From positions 1-15,411 of the forward strand of contig DASTOJ010000170.1 in assembly GCA_035762565.1 (NCBI GenBank): DNA of 15,411 bases, given 5' to 3'. The position numbers and the translations under genes are program-made. Source of the stretch: AR5 sp035762565. Lineage in GTDB: Bacteria > Methylomirabilota > Methylomirabilia > Rokubacteriales > CSP1-6. This document shows, piece after piece, positions 14,062 through 15,411 of the stretch. The notes under the pieces are model-generated. The model was not told where the DNA came from and did not search any database. It saw only the letters and a program-made list of their open reading frames with translations. Position 1 is the first letter of the stretch; each line of letters starts with the position of its first letter.

Positions 14062-14067
14062 ATCCTA
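14062..14067 (-). promoter_or_regulatory. -10 box ahead of the formate dehydrogenase operon
   Basis: TAGGAT on the minus strand ends 7 bases before the ATG at 14054. Spacing matches the TACAAT box at 8077 and the TAAGAT box at 2959, so a leaderless operon transcript is plausible. The AGGA within it could also be read as a weak Shine-Dalgarno sequence. No -35 box is evident. Confidence 0.35.
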
Positions 14068-14309
14068 CCACGCGCCTTCAGCGCAGCCCTTCCAGGAAGG
14101 CCCGCAGCTCCGACGGGCCGGCGACCGCGAGCGGTCCATGCGGGTGCTCCTCTCTTCTAGCTACTTTCCGGCGCAAAATGCCGCCGGCAGGCCCCGATTT
14201 TACGCGGGGCGCACAGGCGTGATCGCGCCTGAGCGGCCCGCGCCCAGCGATCGACCGAGCGACCTCCACCCGGCATGAAGAAAAGTCTTGCCGCCACGAC
14301 GGGGAGTAT
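14068..14309. other. Intergenic region between formate dehydrogenase operon and mobile element
   Basis: This stretch contains the possible gene remnant, a GCCCCG/CGGGGC dyad at 14191-14210 with an AT-rich loop, and a patch that is AT-richer than the rest of the window at about 14154-14204. The left end of the insertion sequence must lie here or just after, but the right end is outside the window, so terminal inverted repeats cannot be matched. No RNA gene is recognised. Confidence 0.4.
14078..14160 (-). pseudogene. Possible 3' remnant of a gene cut off from the formate dehydrogenase operon
   Basis: One minus-strand frame ends at a TGA at 14078 with a protein-like tail, GPLAVAGPSELRAFLEGLR, in high-GC3 codons. 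It reads like an amphipathic C-terminal helix. The frame upstream turns basic and Arg/Ser-rich and crosses a CTAG at 14157-14160 into the mobile-element flank, so any gene would lack its front. It ends 23 bases before the first operon gene. Weak evidence: at about 27 codons this can be chance. Confidence 0.25.
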
Positions 14310-14331
14310 GTTTCACTTCTAGTGATGAAAC
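14310..14331. repeat. 22-base dyad over the DUF6788 start codon
   Basis: GTTTCA-N3-CTAG-N3-TGAAAC, symmetric in 16 of 22 positions, covers both possible start codons (14322 and 14325). A TATGTT box (14307-14312) overlaps its left edge. It could be an autoregulatory operator of the mobile element, part of its terminal sequence, or a target site. Confidence 0.5.
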
Positions 14332-14672
14332 ACGATCGGGTGGCCCAGGCGCGGGAGCGGGTGCTTGCGAGCCTGCCTGACCTGCGCCAGATCGTGCGCG
14401 GGTCGCTGTTCCAGCGCACCATCCGCCATCGGCAAGGCTGCCCCAAGTGCGAGGCGGGCGAGGGCCATCCGATGTGGATCCTCACCGTCGGCTACCGCGG
14501 CGGGCGCACCCGGCAGTTGAGCCTGCGCGCCGAGCAGGTGCCCCAGATCCGCGCCTGGCTGGCGAACTATCGCAAGAGCAAAGCGGCCCTGGAGAAGATC
14601 TGCGAGTTGAACCAGCAACTGTTGAGACCGAAGCCCCCACGGGCCGGCGCCCGGAGGACTGGGCGTGATTGA
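14325..14672 (+). CDS. DUF6788 family protein, transposase-associated
   Basis: 115 residues from the ATG at 14325; GTG at 14322 would add one. The pattern is DUF6788-like: an N-terminal helix with a LPDLRQIVRGSL segment (18-28), then CPKCEAGEGHP (39-49) with Cys39, Cys42 and His48 as a possible metal site. A beta segment follows with GYRGGRTRQLSL, then a C-terminal helix (about 71-99, IRAWLANYRKSKAALEKI) that may form a coiled coil. The tail is Arg/Pro-rich. Proteins of this family are often found next to transposase genes; their biochemical role is not established, and DNA binding is an inference from the basic, Cys-containing core. Its last 8 bases overlap the transposase start, so the two are co-translated. 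A 22-base dyad lies over its start codon. Confidence 0.75.
   Translation: MKHDRVAQARERVLASLPDLRQIVRGSLFQRTIRHRQGCPKCEAGEGHPMWILTVGYRGGRTRQLSLRAEQVPQIRAWLANYRKSKAALEKICELNQQLLRPKPPRAGARRTGRD
14653..14657 (+). promoter_or_regulatory. Ribosome binding site for the GTG-started transposase
   Basis: GGAGG lies 7 bases before the GTG at 14665, inside the end of the DUF6788 gene. This supports the GTG start and rules out a later ATG, the first of which (residue 28) would remove part of the conserved N-terminal domain. Confidence 0.65.
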
Positions 14673-15411
14673 GGTCCGCTGGCGTCAGCGCAGTTTTGCC
14701 GAAGGATTTCTTCGTGAGGCTGTCGACGAGTTCTGGGATGACTGGATGCGGGCGGTCGACCGGGTCCTGGACGACGACGACTTGGTGGCGACCGTCTATG
14801 CGGCCTTGGGGCAGCGCCGGCCGCAGAGCCGCACGCGCGGCCGCCTGGGCTTTCCGGCCGAGATCGTCTTGCGGCTGTTGCTGCTCAAGCACATCCGCGC
14901 CTGGAGCTTCGCGAGCCTGGAACGGGAAGTGCGCACCAATCTTCTGTACCGCGAGTTCACGCGGATACGGGGCGGCAGGGTGCCAGACGCCAAGACGCTG
15001 GGGCGGCTGGCCCAGGCCATCGGCCCCGCCGTGGTCGCGGCGCTCCATCAGCGTGTCGTGACGATCGCGCACCAGGAGAAGGTCGTCACGGGACGGAAGC
15101 TGCGGGTGGATACGACCGTCGTGGAGACGAACATTCACCATCCGACGGACAGCAGCTTGCTGGGCGACGGGGTACGGGTCCTCACGCGGGTCATGAAGCG
15201 AGTGACGGCCATCGCCGGCAAGGGGGGGACGACGCTGCGCGATCGGACACGGAGCGTGAAATATCGGCTGCTGGAGATCGGCCGGGCGAGTCGGACCCGG
15301 GGCGGTCCGGCGAAAGAGAAGTTGCAGGCGCTCTACCAGCGGCTGTTGGCCACAACCGGCCGGGTCGTCGGGCAGGCTCAGCGGTTCGTGCACGAGATGG
15401 CGCAGGGGGTG
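14665..15411 (+). CDS. DDE transposase, ISNCY/IS5-like (partial, runs off the window)
   Basis: At least 249 residues, open to the last base, C-terminus missing. An N-terminal DUF772-type transposase domain spans about 30-120 (FPAEIVLRLLLLKHIRAWSF at 54-73; SLEREVRTNLLYREF at 75-89; DAKTLGRL at 99-106). The start of the DDE catalytic core follows: LRVDTTVVETNIHHPTDSSL at 146-165, with Asp149 the first catalytic Asp, then LLGDGVRVLTR. This wording is typical of ISNCY-type and related IS5/IS1182-like elements. Residues 174-249 are the basic insertion before the second Asp, which lies outside the window. No frameshift or stop was found in the visible part, so the element may be active. It starts at GTG within the DUF6788 gene (8-base overlap), with GGAGG 7 bases upstream. 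Confidence 0.85.
   Translation, partial: MIEVRWRQRSFAEGFLREAVDEFWDDWMRAVDRVLDDDDLVATVYAALGQRRPQSRTRGRLGFPAEIVLRLLLLKHIRAWSFASLEREVRTNLLYREFTRIRGGRVPDAKTLGRLAQAIGPAVVAALHQRVVTIAHQEKVVTGRKLRVDTTVVETNIHHPTDSSLLGDGVRVLTRVMKRVTAIAGKGGTTLRDRTRSVKYRLLEIGRASRTRGGPAKEKLQALYQRLLATTGRVVGQAQRFVHEMAQGV

Larger units (their letters stand above)
14310..15411 (+). mobile_element. Insertion sequence (5' part) carrying DUF6788 and a DDE transposase
   Basis: Two overlapping plus-strand genes form one unit and the element continues past the window. The left boundary is not determined; it lies between the formate dehydrogenase operon start (14054) and 14324. CTAG at 14157-14160 and in the dyad at 14310-14331 are both possible target or end sequences. 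Without the right end, terminal inverted repeats and target duplications cannot be shown. Confidence 0.55.

Noticed and set aside
14078..14140. Short leader peptide (24 codons, ATG at 14139, minus strand) ahead of the formate dehydrogenase operon with an AGAGGAG sequence before it
   Set aside because: The peptide is Arg/Ser/Trp-rich as expected of a shadow frame, and the other frame over the same bases is more protein-like.
12477..14222. 581-codon plus-strand frame opposite the NuoE-NuoF gene
   Set aside because: Antisense shadow with biased composition and no motif.

Overview
The window is very GC-rich, with almost every third codon position G or C, and genes are tightly packed, many of them coupled by 4-base ATGA overlaps. 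Several genes appear to have leaderless or nearly leaderless starts. Gene content (a NAD-linked molybdenum formate dehydrogenase, an NDUFA9-like epimerase, a DUF4015 glycosidase, a DUF6788/ISNCY-type transposon) and composition fit an uncultured soil or subsurface bacterium, for example the Rokubacteria/Methylomirabilota group. That assignment is an inference from style, not shown by a marker gene.

Layout. (1) 45-2003: an MFS transporter on the minus strand diverges from a 97-residue hypothetical gene on the plus strand. A perfect inverted repeat and a likely promoter lie between them. The hypothetical gene overlaps tail-to-tail a 148-residue hypothetical gene that is coupled to the upstream NDUFA9-like epimerase (2009-2920). 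(2) 2971-5337: a secreted two-domain enzyme that diverges from the epimerase, a class C beta-lactamase-like serine hydrolase fused to a DUF1343/NamZ exo-muramidase domain. It is probably a cell-wall turnover enzyme. (3) 5453-7995, minus strand: a membrane-anchored DUF4015 glycosidase-like protein translationally coupled to a CE4 polysaccharide deacetylase, together a two-step polysaccharide-modifying unit. (4) 8090-8929: an alpha/beta hydrolase. (5) 8978-14054, minus strand: an operon for a cytosolic NAD+-dependent formate dehydrogenase. It runs from a NuoE-NuoF fused diaphorase subunit, through a cysteine-type molybdopterin catalytic subunit with N-terminal Fe-S domains, to a small DUF4286-like ferredoxin-fold protein. 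Formate electrons would pass from the Mo centre through the Fe-S chain to FMN and NAD+. (6) 14310 to the end: a DUF6788 gene overlapping a DDE transposase that runs off the window. A 22-base dyad lies at the DUF6788 start, and a possible 3' remnant of a disrupted gene lies between this element and the formate dehydrogenase operon.

No tRNA, rRNA or CRISPR array was seen. The strongest candidates for a second look are the serine hydrolase-NamZ fusion, the formate dehydrogenase alpha subunit that lacks the usual His-Cys3 cluster motif, its unexplained small operon partner, the recurring TANNNT box 6-10 bases ahead of start codons, and the two palindromic operator-like sites.
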